This document shows, piece by piece, positions 1 through 8,820 of a stretch of 41,001 bases of DNA. The notes beneath the pieces are model-generated. The model worked only from the letters and a program-made list of their open reading frames with translations. It was not told where the DNA came from and made no database searches. Origin of the DNA: Elusimicrobiota bacterium (GTDB lineage Bacteria; Elusimicrobiota; Elusimicrobia; UBA1565; UBA9628); contig JACQPG010000004.1 in assembly GCA_016207665.1 (NCBI GenBank), forward strand, positions 1-41,001, in the 5' to 3' direction. The translations under genes and the position numbers were made by a program. Positions within the stretch are counted from its first letter, which is position 1. Each line of letters opens with the position of its first letter.

Positions 1-540
1 CTTGAGGGTCCGGTAGTTGTCGTGGCACTTCACGCAGGAACCCTGGATCAGCGGCCCCTTGAGCAGGGGCTTCTCCCAGTTGTGGACGAAGCCGTGCGCG
101 TCCTCGGACTCGGTGGCCAGGCCCTGGCCCTGATGGCAGACCGTGCAACCGTACTTGGAGAAAGGATGGTTCCTGCCCAGGGCATCGATCTGGGGATGGG
201 ATTTGTAAGGATGCTCCGTGAAATCGTTCTTGAGCGTGGGGGTGACGTACTCGTCCATGCCCACGTGGCAGGTGATGCAGCGGTCCACGCGCCCAAGATC
301 CTTGGCTATGATCTGCTTGATCTCGAGGCCCGAGCCCCGCAGCTTCTTGGCCTCGGCCGCGAGCAGCTTGGCCTCCTCGCCGGAGGCCGCCGCCGCCTTC
401 TTGTCCATGGCGTCGGCCGCCATGCCGAGATATCGCCTCTGATATTTTTTCCACTCGCGGTCGTAATCCATGGCGAAGGAAACCAGGAGCACGCCCACGA
501 CCGCGACGTTGGAGAGGATGAAAAGCTTTCGGTATCCCAT
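1..540 (-). CDS. Membrane-anchored multiheme cytochrome c (3' end cut by window edge)
   Basis: Read by hand on the minus strand from ATG at 540; the frame is open to base 1, so 180 residues are visible and the C-terminus is missing. An N-terminal hydrophobic segment (about residues 5-20) should anchor the protein, followed by an Ala/Lys/Glu-rich helix. Three CxxCH heme c sites are visible: CITCH (residue 88), CTVCH (132) and CVKCH (169). The start codon directly abuts the cytochrome b stop at 541, so it is the third gene of a Rieske-cytochrome b-cytochrome c operon. By inference it is the electron acceptor that replaces cytochrome c1 or f. Further hemes may lie beyond the edge. Confidence 0.85.
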   Translation of the reverse strand, partial: MGYRKLFILSNVAVVGVLLVSFAMDYDREWKKYQRRYLGMAADAMDKKAAAASGEEAKLLAAEAKKLRGSGLEIKQIIAKDLGRVDRCITCHVGMDEYVTPTLKNDFTEHPYKSHPQIDALGRNHPFSKYGCTVCHQGQGLATESEDAHGFVHNWEKPLLKGPLIQGSCVKCHDNYRTLK

Positions 541-2250
541 TTAGATGTTCATGCTGATCTGCGGGATCGTGATCAGATACTTGATATCAAAGGCCAAGCG
601 GGCGCACATCTTGAGCAAGACTCCCGTGGTGCAGATGACCAAGAACATCGTGACCAAATAGCGAGCCCAATCCAGATTGCGTATATGCCGCTGCGGCAGA
701 AGGAAGCCGAAATAGAAGTGCAGATAGCCGAAAAAGAGCAGCCAGCCTCCCTGCAGCAGCGTCATCTTGCCGAGCAGCTTGCCCGCCGCCACGGCCAGGA
801 TCATGACGGCGAAGAAGGCGATGTGGGCCTTCTTGCTCTCGATCTCGGCCTTGATCATCTTGGGCAGCGCCATGGAGGCCGCGAAAGCGAGCCCGACCAG
901 CGGCAAGCCCATCCAGATCGGGAACAGCGAGTCGCATGGAGGCTGTCCGGCCGCGGCCGGTTGGCCTGGCCAGGCGCAGTTGGGTATCACGGGGCCGAAT
1001 ACGCTCCACGTCGGCGGGGGAGCGGGTTTGGGGTCGAGCCAGGACTCCCAGGGCCAGTACCAGAAGAAGTTCGGCCCGCGGCAATAATACCCGATGTAGA
1101 TGAGTACGAACCACAGCACCACTCCCAGCATGAATTGCGCGTTGGCGAAAGGCCGCTCCTTCCAAGTGTAATAACCTACGCCCTTGGGGTTGGTGTCGAT
1201 GTAGGGCAACGCCATCAAGCCCACTATGATCAGATTGGGAAGGATCACTCCGGCGATCCAGGGATCGAAGTATACCAGGAGCTCCTGAAGACCGACGAAA
1301 TACCAAGGGGCCTTGGAGGGATTGGGGGTAACGTTCGGGTTGGCCTGAACCTCCAGGGGAGCGTCCATTAGGATGCTCCACAGCATGATGAAGAGCAGGC
1401 AGCCGGCGGCCGCGATGTACTCGCGCTTGACCAGATGGGGCCACACCTCCAATTTCTCCTCTGCCGAGTTATAAGGCGCGGCCGAAAAGCTGTCCTTGCG
1501 CACCCGCCAGAAGTGGACGATGAGCAGTATGCCGACGAGCAGAGGCACCGCCACGCAATGCATGACGTAGAAGCGCAACAAGGTGTTCTCCCCCACCATG
1601 GTCCCGCCGAGCAGAACGAAGCGGATATCATTGTTGATCCGCATGCCCATCAGAGAGCCGAAGGGGCCCTCGTTGCCCAGGCCCGGACTGGCCGCCGCCA
1701 TGTTGGTTCCAACCGTCACCGCCCATATGGCGAGCTGGTCCCAAGGCAGCAGATAGCCCGTGAATGAGAGGAACAAGGTCAACGTCAGCAAGAGCACTCC
1801 GACGCCCCAGTTGAACTCCCGAGGCTTCTTGTAGCTGCCCGTCAAGAAGACTCGCACCATGTGCGCTATCACGGCCACCACCATGGCCTGGGCGGCCCAA
1901 CGATGCATGTTGCGGAACAATTTGCCGAGCGTGATGGCGAATTCAAGGTCCTTCATGTCCCGGTAGGCGAGGTCGATGGTAGGCCGGTAATAGAACATCA
2001 GAAGGACCCCGGTGACCGTGAGTATCAGAAACAGTACAAAGGAAATGCCGCCCAGTCCCCAGGTATAGGTCCATTCCAGGGCCCGCGGCCGCGCGCGCAC
2101 GGGATGCAAGTGAAGCCACACATTGCCGATGATATGGGAAGCCCGGTCGCGTGGGGTGTCCTTCCAAACGCCCCCGCGGAACATGCTGCGCCAAATCTGG
2201 GAATCGAGTATCTCCTTCTTGACCTTCTCGACGTCGAGTGATGGGAGCAT
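541..2250 (-). CDS. Cytochrome b (b6/subunit IV fusion, long form) of a quinol:cytochrome c oxidoreductase
   Basis: 569 residues, highly hydrophobic. The first half is b6-like with four heme-ligand histidines: NMHRW...AHMVR spaced HX13H, and VMHCV...VHFWR spaced HX14H. The 14-residue spacing in the second pair is typical of b6-type rather than mitochondrial-type cytochrome b. A subunit-IV-like part follows; the Qo motif usually written PEWY reads APWY here (in [15 protein letters not shown]). About 200 further residues add a Trp/Pro/Cys-rich loop and extra membrane segments, so the protein is longer than b6 plus subunit IV. It oxidises quinol, most likely menaquinol, in the inner membrane. 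It shares one base with the Rieske stop (TGATG), suggesting translational coupling. Confidence 0.92.
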   Translation of the reverse strand: MLPSLDVEKVKKEILDSQIWRSMFRGGVWKDTPRDRASHIIGNVWLHLHPVRARPRALEWTYTWGLGGISFVLFLILTVTGVLLMFYYRPTIDLAYRDMKDLEFAITLGKLFRNMHRWAAQAMVVAVIAHMVRVFLTGSYKKPREFNWGVGVLLLTLTLFLSFTGYLLPWDQLAIWAVTVGTNMAAASPGLGNEGPFGSLMGMRINNDIRFVLLGGTMVGENTLLRFYVMHCVAVPLLVGILLIVHFWRVRKDSFSAAPYNSAEEKLEVWPHLVKREYIAAAGCLLFIMLWSILMDAPLEVQANPNVTPNPSKAPWYFVGLQELLVYFDPWIAGVILPNLIIVGLMALPYIDTNPKGVGYYTWKERPFANAQFMLGVVLWFVLIYIGYYCRGPNFFWYWPWESWLDPKPAPPPTWSVFGPVIPNCAWPGQPAAAGQPPCDSLFPIWMGLPLVGLAFAASMALPKMIKAEIESKKAHIAFFAVMILAVAAGKLLGKMTLLQGGWLLFFGYLHFYFGFLLPQRHIRNLDWARYLVTMFLVICTTGVLLKMCARLAFDIKYLITIPQISMNI

Positions 2251-2780
2251 CAGGCGTACTCCACGAAGAACGGGGCTGTGTCGCGCTTGCCGGGCGTATT
2301 CTCAAGCACGGCCTTGTCGATGATCAAGTCCCCCGTGGCGGCCAGTTCGATCTTGGCCCGGAGCAACGGCTTGGGGGCGGGACCCGCGATCACATCCCCG
2401 CCTAAGTTGAAATTGGATCCATGGCACGGGCACTTGAAGCGGCTTTGATCCGAGAACCAGTTGGGCGTGCAGCCGAGATGGGTGCAGCGCGCCCATAAGG
2501 CGTAAAAACCCTGCTCGGTGCGCACGATCCAGACTCTCTGCTCATTGGCCCATTTGGTGGACACTCCCAGGTCGAAGCCCTTGGCGGGCCCCGCGTTGAA
2601 TCGCTGGGACGGCTCGTAGATCACGTTCGGGAAGAAGAACCGCGCCGAGGCGGCGGCGGAGGCGCCTATGAAGCCGGCCAGCATGGTCCAGCCGAGCCAG
2701 AGAAAGTCCCCGCGGCTGACGGACGCGGCCTTGGCGGGAGCCGGCATCGCGGGACTGGCCGAGGTCGTCGAGTCTGACAT
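2250..2780 (-). CDS. Rieske 2Fe-2S protein of the bc-type complex
   Basis: 176 residues. A flexible Ala/Ser/Pro-rich N-terminus precedes one membrane anchor (about residues 27-48). The cluster-binding motifs are CTHLGC and CPCHGS, which supply the two Cys and two His ligands and the disulfide cysteines. It passes electrons from quinol at the Qo site of cytochrome b to the neighbouring multiheme cytochrome c. It is the first gene of the three-gene complex, and its own promoter lies in the 80-bp gap after sodC. The ATG at 2780 is the first start downstream of that promoter. Confidence 0.95.
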   Translation of the reverse strand: MSDSTTSASPAMPAPAKAASVSRGDFLWLGWTMLAGFIGASAAASARFFFPNVIYEPSQRFNAGPAKGFDLGVSTKWANEQRVWIVRTEQGFYALWARCTHLGCTPNWFSDQSRFKCPCHGSNFNLGGDVIAGPAPKPLLRAKIELAATGDLIIDKAVLENTPGKRDTAPFFVEYA

Positions 2781-2800
2781 AAGATGTCGTTACCGTGTAG

Positions 2801-2830
2801 AAATTATCAATTGTTTTTTTGACTGTCAAA
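2801..2830 (-). promoter_or_regulatory. Sigma-70-type promoter of the Rieske operon with dyad over the -35
   Basis: On the minus strand TTGACA (2824-2829), a 17-bp spacer, then TAATTT (2801-2806); GATAAT is an alternative -10 at 15 bp. The -35 lies inside a perfect 13-base dyad, TTTGACAGTCAAA (2818-2830), which could be an operator. Predicted leader is about 14 bases. Confidence 0.55.
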
Positions 2831-2860
2831 TTTCACGTCGAGGATGCGGAGTCCTCCGGC

Positions 2861-3364
2861 TCATCGGCTCGGAGAGATCGCGATCACTCCGCAACCGATG
2901 CGTCCGCCCGCGTTGCCCGAGGGCTGGGAAAAATCATCCTCCTTCTCGTGCAATATCACCGCCCGGCCCGCCACGGCGAATTTGCCGTTGGAAAGCGCGA
3001 GTTTCGGGATGACGATGGATACGGCGGCGCGGCCGTCCGGGCCGGCCTTGATGTTTCCCAGATCGCCGGCATGCGCCTTCTTGACGCCATCCTTGAGAAC
3101 ATGGCCGTGATGCGAGGTCCTCGGATTATAGTGATTGCCCGCCGCCCTTCCGGAGTCCTCGCAGCTGCCGAACTCATGGATGTGAAAGCCATGCGCGCCC
3201 TCTGGCACGCCCTTGAGTTCGGCGCTGATCTTGAGCCCTTCGTTCGTATCCTCGAACCAAACCACTCCCGAAATGGCAGATCCTTCGCTCGTACCCTCGA
3301 TACGCGCCATGCCGGTTTCGGCTCCTGCGACTATAGCCCAAGAAAACAACGCCGCGAGTATCAT
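2861..3364 (-). CDS. sodC: Cu/Zn superoxide dismutase, secreted
   Basis: 167 residues with a signal peptide (about residues 1-15). The Cu/Zn SOD signatures are in order: GFHIHEFGSCED (Cu-ligand histidines and the disulfide Cys), the zinc-loop region GNHYNP...HHGH...HAGDLGN, and the C-terminal block GNAGGRIGCGVI with the second Cys. It dismutates superoxide outside the cytoplasmic membrane. Its start lies 2 bases after the stop of the CbiX-like gene, so it is the last gene of the resB-ccsA-hemA-cbiX-sodC operon. This placement suggests protection of the cytochrome maturation or respiratory site. Confidence 0.95.
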   Translation of the reverse strand: MILAALFSWAIVAGAETGMARIEGTSEGSAISGVVWFEDTNEGLKISAELKGVPEGAHGFHIHEFGSCEDSGRAAGNHYNPRTSHHGHVLKDGVKKAHAGDLGNIKAGPDGRAAVSIVIPKLALSNGKFAVAGRAVILHEKEDDFSQPSGNAGGRIGCGVIAISPSR

Positions 3365-3366
3365 TA

Positions 3367-4245
3367 TCAGTTCCCCCCTATCGCCGCCTTGACGCTCTCG
3401 ATAGCCCAGCGCTCCACGTTGGGGTGCGGCAGCAAGGTGCTGCCGTCCCAGCGATAGCGCTGGCCCTTCAAAATACGGCTGATACGGCTCTCTATTCCTC
3501 CGCGGGCGATGAGCAAGGGCACCACTATCGCCTCGCCGTCCTTGGAGGCCTCCGCCACCATCTTGCGCAGGGCGACGCTCGCCCTTTCCTTGACCTCGGC
3601 GGGAGAGTCGTCCCTGATGGTGGCCGCGAAGGCCGCCTTGAACCCGGCCTTGGATCCGACTCTCTTGGCCAGGCTCTCCATGGTCGAGAGCCAGACCGGA
3701 TCGGCCTTATCGTCCACTGGGCCATGTCCGACCAGGATCACGGTCTCCCGAGACGGATCGCGGCTCAGGGTCTTGGCCCGCTCGGCAAGGATGTCGCCGA
3801 TCAAGGGATGATCGTCCAGGGCCGCTGTCAAGAGGATCGGCAAATCGGTGGAAACCTGCCCGAGGCTGAAGCGATGTCCGTGCATGTGTGCGCTGTGAAA
3901 CGCCATCGCGTCTCGCAATATCTGCGAAGGCTCGCGCTTCAGGCCCAGGACGTAGCGGGTGTGTTCCATCACTTCCGAGCTCGAATTGACGAATAAGGGC
4001 ACCGCGATGACGCGGTCGACCCCTCGCTTTTCAAGCCGATCGATCGCCGCCTGTATTTGGGCCACGTCCGCCATGCCGAAGGCCACTTCGGCGGGCCAAT
4101 TCCGATCGAGGCCGTCGCGCACGGCAGCCACGTCCTTGTTCCAACGGGCCTGGCCTCCATGCGCCAGCAAGAGCACGCCGGCGTTCTGCGCCCAAGCGGC
4201 AGAAGCCAGGACCGACATCGCGCAGGTCAAAAACGCACCGTTCAT
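3367..4245 (-). CDS. Exported CbiX/SirB-like chelatase-family protein
   Basis: 292 residues. The family is the class II chelatases that insert cobalt or iron into sirohydrochlorin. Two related half-domains are visible: an N-terminal one starting at AGVLLLAHGGQ with the conserved His, and a second with VILVGHGPVDD. A signal peptide (about residues 1-19, ending AWA-QN) is unusual because tetrapyrrole chelation is normally cytoplasmic. Start ATG overlaps the hemA stop (ATGA). Context with hemA, system II cytochrome c maturation and sodC suggests a periplasmic tetrapyrrole or metal-handling role rather than siroheme or B12 synthesis. That role is inference; the family assignment is firmer. Confidence 0.75.
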   Translation of the reverse strand: MNGAFLTCAMSVLASAAWAQNAGVLLLAHGGQARWNKDVAAVRDGLDRNWPAEVAFGMADVAQIQAAIDRLEKRGVDRVIAVPLFVNSSSEVMEHTRYVLGLKREPSQILRDAMAFHSAHMHGHRFSLGQVSTDLPILLTAALDDHPLIGDILAERAKTLSRDPSRETVILVGHGPVDDKADPVWLSTMESLAKRVGSKAGFKAAFAATIRDDSPAEVKERASVALRKMVAEASKDGEAIVVPLLIARGGIESRISRILKGQRYRWDGSTLLPHPNVERWAIESVKAAIGGN

Positions 4246-5297
4246 AACGCCTCCGAATGCCGCAATTCGGCGGCCTGGCCCGCGAACTCCCGGCGATCGC
4301 CAGCGCAGAACTCAGCCGCCTTCTCGTGGACCAGGGCTCGGGCCCTTTCCACCTCGCCGCCCCGGTTCCTCAGATTGTCCGCGACTATTCCCTCCAAATC
4401 CTCGAGTCGATATAGGTAGACATGCTCCAGCCCGTGCACCGACTCCTCCACATCCCTGGGCATCGCGATATCGATGAGGAAAAGGGATCGTCCCGAGCGC
4501 CGCCTCATGAGCTCCACGACCATGGCCCGGGTCACGATGGGCTCGGGCGAGCCGGTCGAGGCCACCACGATATCCGCCTCGACGAGCGCCGAAGGGAAGT
4601 CCTCCCAGCGCAAGGGCCGGGCGCTGAATCTTCCAGCCAACTCCACGGCGCGTTCCCAAGTCCTGTTGGCGATCGACAGGCGCATCACCTTGGAGCTCGA
4701 CAAATGCGTGGCGGTCAGCTCGGCCATGGCTCCCGCGCCCAATATGAGGACGGAGCTTTGACTGAGATCCCCGAAAATCCTGTGCGCCAACTGCACTGCC
4801 ACCGACGCGACCGAGGTCTGTCCCGCGGATATCTTGGTGTCGTTTCGGACTTTCTTGCCGACGAACAAGGCCCTCTGAAACAGGACATTGGAAGTCCTCC
4901 CGGTCATGCCGAGGGCCCGAGCCGCTTCATAAGCCCCTTTGACCTGGCCCATGATCTCGGTTTCGCCTACCACCAATGAGTCCAAGCCCGCGGCCACCTC
5001 GAAAAGATGACGGACCGCGCGCGGGCCGCTGAAAAGATAGGCCTGCTCCGCGAGCTCGCTTCCCGCCATGTCTTCGAGCTCCGACAGAGCGCGACGCGCG
5101 CCCGGCGAGGATTCCGGGCGCCCGAGATAGACCTCGAAACGATTGCAGGTGGCCAACACCACGGCCTCCTCGAAACCGACGGATCTCAGACGGGCGTAGA
5201 CGGATTCGACTCCCAAGGCGGCCAAACGCTCGCGCGCCCGCGACGAGGCGCTCCTATGGCTGAAGCCGACCAGCTCGACGGGGATCATCTCATTCAT
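4242..5297 (-). CDS. hemA: Glutamyl-tRNA reductase (short form)
   Basis: 351 residues. It catalyses the NADPH-dependent reduction of glutamyl-tRNA(Glu) to glutamate-1-semialdehyde, the first committed step of C5-pathway heme synthesis. Visible are GFSHRSAS at the N-terminus, the catalytic cysteine in ATCNRFEVY, the block SLVVGETEIMGQVK, and the NADPH-binding glycine motif LILGAGAMAE. Well-studied homologues exceed 400 residues, and here the C-terminal dimerisation helices are shortened. ATG at 5297 overlaps the ccsA-type stop by 8 bases; a second in-frame ATG at 5288 is possible. Placement behind resB/ccsA couples heme supply to cytochrome c assembly. Confidence 0.95.
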   Translation of the reverse strand: MNEMIPVELVGFSHRSASSRARERLAALGVESVYARLRSVGFEEAVVLATCNRFEVYLGRPESSPGARRALSELEDMAGSELAEQAYLFSGPRAVRHLFEVAAGLDSLVVGETEIMGQVKGAYEAARALGMTGRTSNVLFQRALFVGKKVRNDTKISAGQTSVASVAVQLAHRIFGDLSQSSVLILGAGAMAELTATHLSSSKVMRLSIANRTWERAVELAGRFSARPLRWEDFPSALVEADIVVASTGSPEPIVTRAMVVELMRRRSGRSLFLIDIAMPRDVEESVHGLEHVYLYRLEDLEGIVADNLRNRGGEVERARALVHEKAAEFCAGDRREFAGQAAELRHSEAL

Positions 5298-6141
5298 TCG
5301 ACAAATAGCCGTGCAGTTCGCTCAGGAAGTTGACTCCCACGAAGGTGAAGAGCACCGAAGCGAATCCCACCATCGAGACGTAGACGGCCTTGCGGCCCCG
5401 CAATCCCTTGACGAATCTCATGTGAAGATAACCCGCGTAGATGAGGGCGGTGATCAGGGACCAAGTCTCCTTGGCGTCCCAGCCCCAGAATCGGCCCCAA
5501 GCGTTATAAGCCCAGACCCCTCCCATCAATATCCCGACCGTCAGGGTCGGGAAAGCGGCCACGATGATCTTGTAATTGAGATTATCCAGGTCCTCGATCG
5601 AGGGAAGGCGATAACAGAGCTCGGAAGGCTTGCGGGACTTGATCTGATGCTCCTGTATCAGCAGGGCCAAGCCCACCCCGAACGCGTTGCCGAAGGCGGC
5701 GTAGGCCGTCATCAGCACCATGGGGTGTATGTTGATCCAATAACTCTGGAGGGCGGGCACCAGACCGGCGATAGCCGGGTCGGCGAAGATCACGGCCGCT
5801 CCCACTCCGATAGCGGTCCAAGGCAAGACGAAAGCCCCCAGTATCCCGAGCCGGTATTCCCGCTCTATGACGAAAAACACCGCGGCCACCGCCAGGGCCA
5901 GATAGGACAGCGCGCCGAAAAAGGAATTGATCGGCAAGAAAAAGCGGTTCTCCGGTATCTGCCAGAAGGCGTGGAGCCGGAAGCCGAAGCTCGCCAAATG
6001 AAGCGCCAGGCCGATTCCCATCAAGCGCAGCATCCAGAGGCTCAGCCGCTCCTGTTTAGAGAACAGATAGCACAGGGCCAACAACGCGGCCACGGAATAG
6101 AACGCGAAGGTTCCTTTGATGAGGACGATTTCGGGATTCAT
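5290..6141 (-). CDS. ccsA: System II cytochrome c heme lyase subunit CcsA/ResC type
   Basis: 283 residues with about eight hydrophobic segments. The tryptophan-rich heme-handling WWD-type motif is present as WGRFWGWDAKETWSL, with conserved histidines nearby (HPMVLM, YLHMRF). With ResB/Ccs1 it forms the complex that carries heme across the membrane and attaches it to CxxCH cysteines. Some annotation schemes call this protein CcsB. It starts 3 bases after the resB stop. The multiheme cytochrome at the left edge of the window is an obvious client. Confidence 0.92.
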   Translation of the reverse strand: MNPEIVLIKGTFAFYSVAALLALCYLFSKQERLSLWMLRLMGIGLALHLASFGFRLHAFWQIPENRFFLPINSFFGALSYLALAVAAVFFVIEREYRLGILGAFVLPWTAIGVGAAVIFADPAIAGLVPALQSYWINIHPMVLMTAYAAFGNAFGVGLALLIQEHQIKSRKPSELCYRLPSIEDLDNLNYKIIVAAFPTLTVGILMGGVWAYNAWGRFWGWDAKETWSLITALIYAGYLHMRFVKGLRGRKAVYVSMVGFASVLFTFVGVNFLSELHGYLSNE

Positions 6142-6144
6142 GCC

Positions 6145-7578
6145 TTATGAGACCTCCAGCAGCGGATTGCGCGAAATTTGAAAGTCGGAGCAGGCCAAGG
6201 AAGATCCGAGGCGCTTGACCAGGCCTTGGAATTCCCTCTCGTATTCCTTCGGTCCCCGGGAACTCCAGCCGCCCAGCGTGATCCGCGCCTGGCCATCATC
6301 CGGCTCGACAAGCACCCAGAGCCGCCGCCGGTGAAGATAAAAGAGCGAAACGATGCCGGTCAGCCATAGAATGGCCCCGGTCAAGACTATCCGGTAGCCG
6401 GGATCATAGGCGACCTGGATACCGGAAAAGAGGACGGGATCTATGGCGACGATCTGAAAGGGAGGTTTGGGGGCATGATCCAACATTCCGTTCTCATCCT
6501 CGACGAAGCACAGCTCGGGGTTGTTCTCGAACAGCCAAAGAGGCGATGTCTTATGCGGCCCCGCGGTGAAGGAGAGACGGACCGCCGGATTCTGGAGGTC
6601 CAGCGACGCGGTATCGGCCTGGCCGTCCTTGATGGTGAAATTGGGAAGCATCATGTCGGCTTCCACGGTGAAAGGAGTGCCCTTGATCTTAACCCGCTTC
6701 TTCTGGGGCAGGGAAAGCTTCTGCGCGCCTATCTTCAGCGTCACGCTGCGGAACATCCCGCCGGCTCCCCATGAGGCCTGGTAAAATCGGACCCCGCCGA
6801 TATCCAACGGGTCGTTGACATAAATGGTCTTGGCGCCGAGCTCCCGATCTCCCTGCTGCACGCGCATGACCGAGGAGAATATCTTGGGAGTCCTGGTGCC
6901 CTCGTAATACCTCACCGTGAACTTGTCGACGTACACCTCCCAATCGGGCTTGTTCTGCATGGCGCGGGAGCCGCCTTCGAGCACCGGGACCATCTCCACG
7001 AAGCCGAAAAGCCCCTTGACCAGCGAGCCTGCCAATATCACGACCAAGGCGATATGCGCGATATACGACCCCCAGCGCTGCAGGCCATGTTTGGTCGCCA
7101 CGAAGGCCCCTCCGGAAGCCCCGCGGAACTCCGGACTGAGCCTATACCCCGCCTCCTTGAGCGCGCCTTCCGCCTTCCCAAAGGCGTCGTCGAAAGGAAG
7201 GTCCGAGCGTAGCAGCGCCTGATACGGCTTGAGCTTGAGAGCCGCCTCCTTGCGCGACAGCTGCCGTTCGATCTCCTCCTCGCGATTGATCTCCGGCGGC
7301 AACGCCACCATTCCCACGTCCGGAGGCTTGTTCCAAAGCTTGCAGACGATGATGTCAAAAGCCATCAACCCCAACATCCCCATGAACCACCAGCTTTGAT
7401 AGATGTTGAATAGGCCGAAAAAGTCGAAGAGCTTGCTCCACTGCGGATGAGCCTGATGGAACTGACTTACCTTCTCAGGGACCTCGGGAACCTGGGGAAG
7501 AAGAGTGCCCACGGCCGCCGCCAACGCGATCAGCAGCCCAAGGAAGATATTGAAGCGGATTGAGCGAAGGAGCCTCAT
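6145..7578 (-). CDS. resB: System II cytochrome c biogenesis protein ResB/Ccs1
   Basis: 477 residues. Three N-terminal membrane segments (near residues 9-27, 65-85 and 170-190) precede a large extracytoplasmic domain (about residues 195-400) and a final membrane segment near residues 405-425, the usual ResB layout. Conserved-looking segments include MRLLRSIRFNIFLG at the start and WGSYIAHIALVVILAG in the third segment. It partners CcsA in heme ligation. It is the first gene of the operon running to sodC. A candidate -10, TAGAAT at 7596-7601, lies in the 78-bp divergent region shared with the CrtC/AttH-like gene. Confidence 0.92.
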   Translation of the reverse strand: MRLLRSIRFNIFLGLLIALAAAVGTLLPQVPEVPEKVSQFHQAHPQWSKLFDFFGLFNIYQSWWFMGMLGLMAFDIIVCKLWNKPPDVGMVALPPEINREEEIERQLSRKEAALKLKPYQALLRSDLPFDDAFGKAEGALKEAGYRLSPEFRGASGGAFVATKHGLQRWGSYIAHIALVVILAGSLVKGLFGFVEMVPVLEGGSRAMQNKPDWEVYVDKFTVRYYEGTRTPKIFSSVMRVQQGDRELGAKTIYVNDPLDIGGVRFYQASWGAGGMFRSVTLKIGAQKLSLPQKKRVKIKGTPFTVEADMMLPNFTIKDGQADTASLDLQNPAVRLSFTAGPHKTSPLWLFENNPELCFVEDENGMLDHAPKPPFQIVAIDPVLFSGIQVAYDPGYRIVLTGAILWLTGIVSLFYLHRRRLWVLVEPDDGQARITLGGWSSRGPKEYEREFQGLVKRLGSSLACSDFQISRNPLLEVS

Positions 7579-7634
7579 TTCGGCGGAGCGAACTCATTCT
7601 ACTTTTTTTGCCCTGCCATTAAAAGGGATTGGTT

Positions 7635-7643
7635 TGCTATAAT
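7635..7643 (+). promoter_or_regulatory. Extended -10 promoter (TGCTATAAT) of the CrtC/AttH-like gene
   Basis: TGCTATAAT at 7635-7643 ends 13 bases before the ATG at 7657. No good -35 is visible at 16-18 bp, as is common for extended -10 promoters. The predicted leader is only about 6-7 bases and has no Shine-Dalgarno sequence. Confidence 0.5.
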
Positions 7644-7656
7644 CGGCGACTCCTTC

Positions 7657-8817
7657 ATGCTGAGCTTGCCTTTGGCCCTAGCCGCCGCCGCGACCGTACT
7701 CCCCTCGCCGGAGCTGGAAATATCCCGCGCTTTCCAGAGAGCTCAAGCCGAGGTTCAAGCGATCCGCCGGGACGAGTCGCGGGATCCGGATCGCTGGAAG
7801 TTCCCCTCCGAGGGCGGCCGCAACAATCTCTTCTTCTGGGAATTCAAGTACTTCAGCTTCCGCGGGGAAACTGTCTCGGGGAACATCGCCTTCTTCACGG
7901 TGGCGCCGTTCTGGAGCGGCAAGATGATCGCCCTGGCGCATATCTATTCGAACGGAGAGATGCAGTCCTACCGCAAGATCGTCGACCTCAACTGCGTCAA
8001 GGGCTCGCCCCGCTCCGCGTCCTTGACGCTTTGCGGCGGCGATGGCATCGAAGCCTTGGCGCCGGACCGCTACCGCCTCACGCTCAAGGTCGGCGGCGTG
8101 CAATGGCTTCTGGAATTCGCCTCGACCGGAGGCCCTGGGCGGCTGCACAGGACCCCCTTGGACGGCCGGCTGGTCTGGGAGATGTTCTGGCAGCCCGTGT
8201 TCATCAGGGGCTCGGTGAGCGGGACCATCCAGAGCGGCAGGGAAAAGGTCATGCTTTCGGGCGCTCCCGCTTATCACGACCAGAATTGGGGCCGGTGGAA
8301 TCCGGCCAAACATCCCTATCGCTGGCTGCGATTCTCCGGAGTCGACTCGGAGGGCGAGGAGGTGGATCTGCTGCTCGCCGACTTTTTCGAGAACAGCTCG
8401 GACCATTCTTCCGCTCTCATCTTGCTGCGCCAAGGCAGCTCTCGCACTTTCAAGCGCGGGCAATACGATTTCAAGGTCGACTCCTGGGGTCGGGCGCCGA
8501 CCCTGCGGTTCAGCCTTTACGACGAGGGCGAGAACGTCGAGATACGCAAAGTGGATTCTTCGTTCACGACGGGGGATCACAACTTCCCGACGGCGTTCTC
8601 CCTCAAGACCAAGGACCATAGCCTGGAGCTGACGGCGACGACGCTGGTCAACGCCGCGACCGGACCCGACATCCCGGTGATTTGGAAGGGGCTCTTCAAG
8701 GATTTCATCATCGATTTGCAGCAGGCGCGGGTCACTCTGCGCTTTCAAGACAAGTCCGGGAAGGTCAGGCACGCCCAAGGCTTCGCCGAGTTCCAGACCG
8801 TCACTCGCCCCGACTGA
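7657..8817 (+). CDS. Secreted CrtC/AttH-type lipocalin-like protein
   Basis: 386 residues, mostly predicted beta strand. A hydrophobic signal-like N-terminus (about residues 1-15) suggests export. The clearest motif is AYHDQNWGRW near residues 204-213, matching the YHDxNWG motif of the CrtC (carotenoid hydratase)/AttH two-lipocalin fold. Members handle hydrophobic ligands such as carotenoids or lipids, but no carotenoid gene lies nearby, so the substrate is unknown. The gene stands alone, diverging from resB and ending 3 bases before the convergent gene at 8821. The ATG at 7657 fits the promoter just upstream. A non-enzymatic lipid-binding role is equally possible. Confidence 0.6.
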   Translation: MLSLPLALAAAATVLPSPELEISRAFQRAQAEVQAIRRDESRDPDRWKFPSEGGRNNLFFWEFKYFSFRGETVSGNIAFFTVAPFWSGKMIALAHIYSNGEMQSYRKIVDLNCVKGSPRSASLTLCGGDGIEALAPDRYRLTLKVGGVQWLLEFASTGGPGRLHRTPLDGRLVWEMFWQPVFIRGSVSGTIQSGREKVMLSGAPAYHDQNWGRWNPAKHPYRWLRFSGVDSEGEEVDLLLADFFENSSDHSSALILLRQGSSRTFKRGQYDFKVDSWGRAPTLRFSLYDEGENVEIRKVDSSFTTGDHNFPTAFSLKTKDHSLELTATTLVNAATGPDIPVIWKGLFKDFIIDLQQARVTLRFQDKSGKVRHAQGFAEFQTVTRPD

Positions 8818-8820
8818 GCC

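Noticed and set aside
22-1371. Long plus-strand open frame over the cytochrome genes
   Set aside because: It is antisense to cytochrome c and cytochrome b, whose heme motifs are unmistakable. High G+C makes long antisense frames common here.
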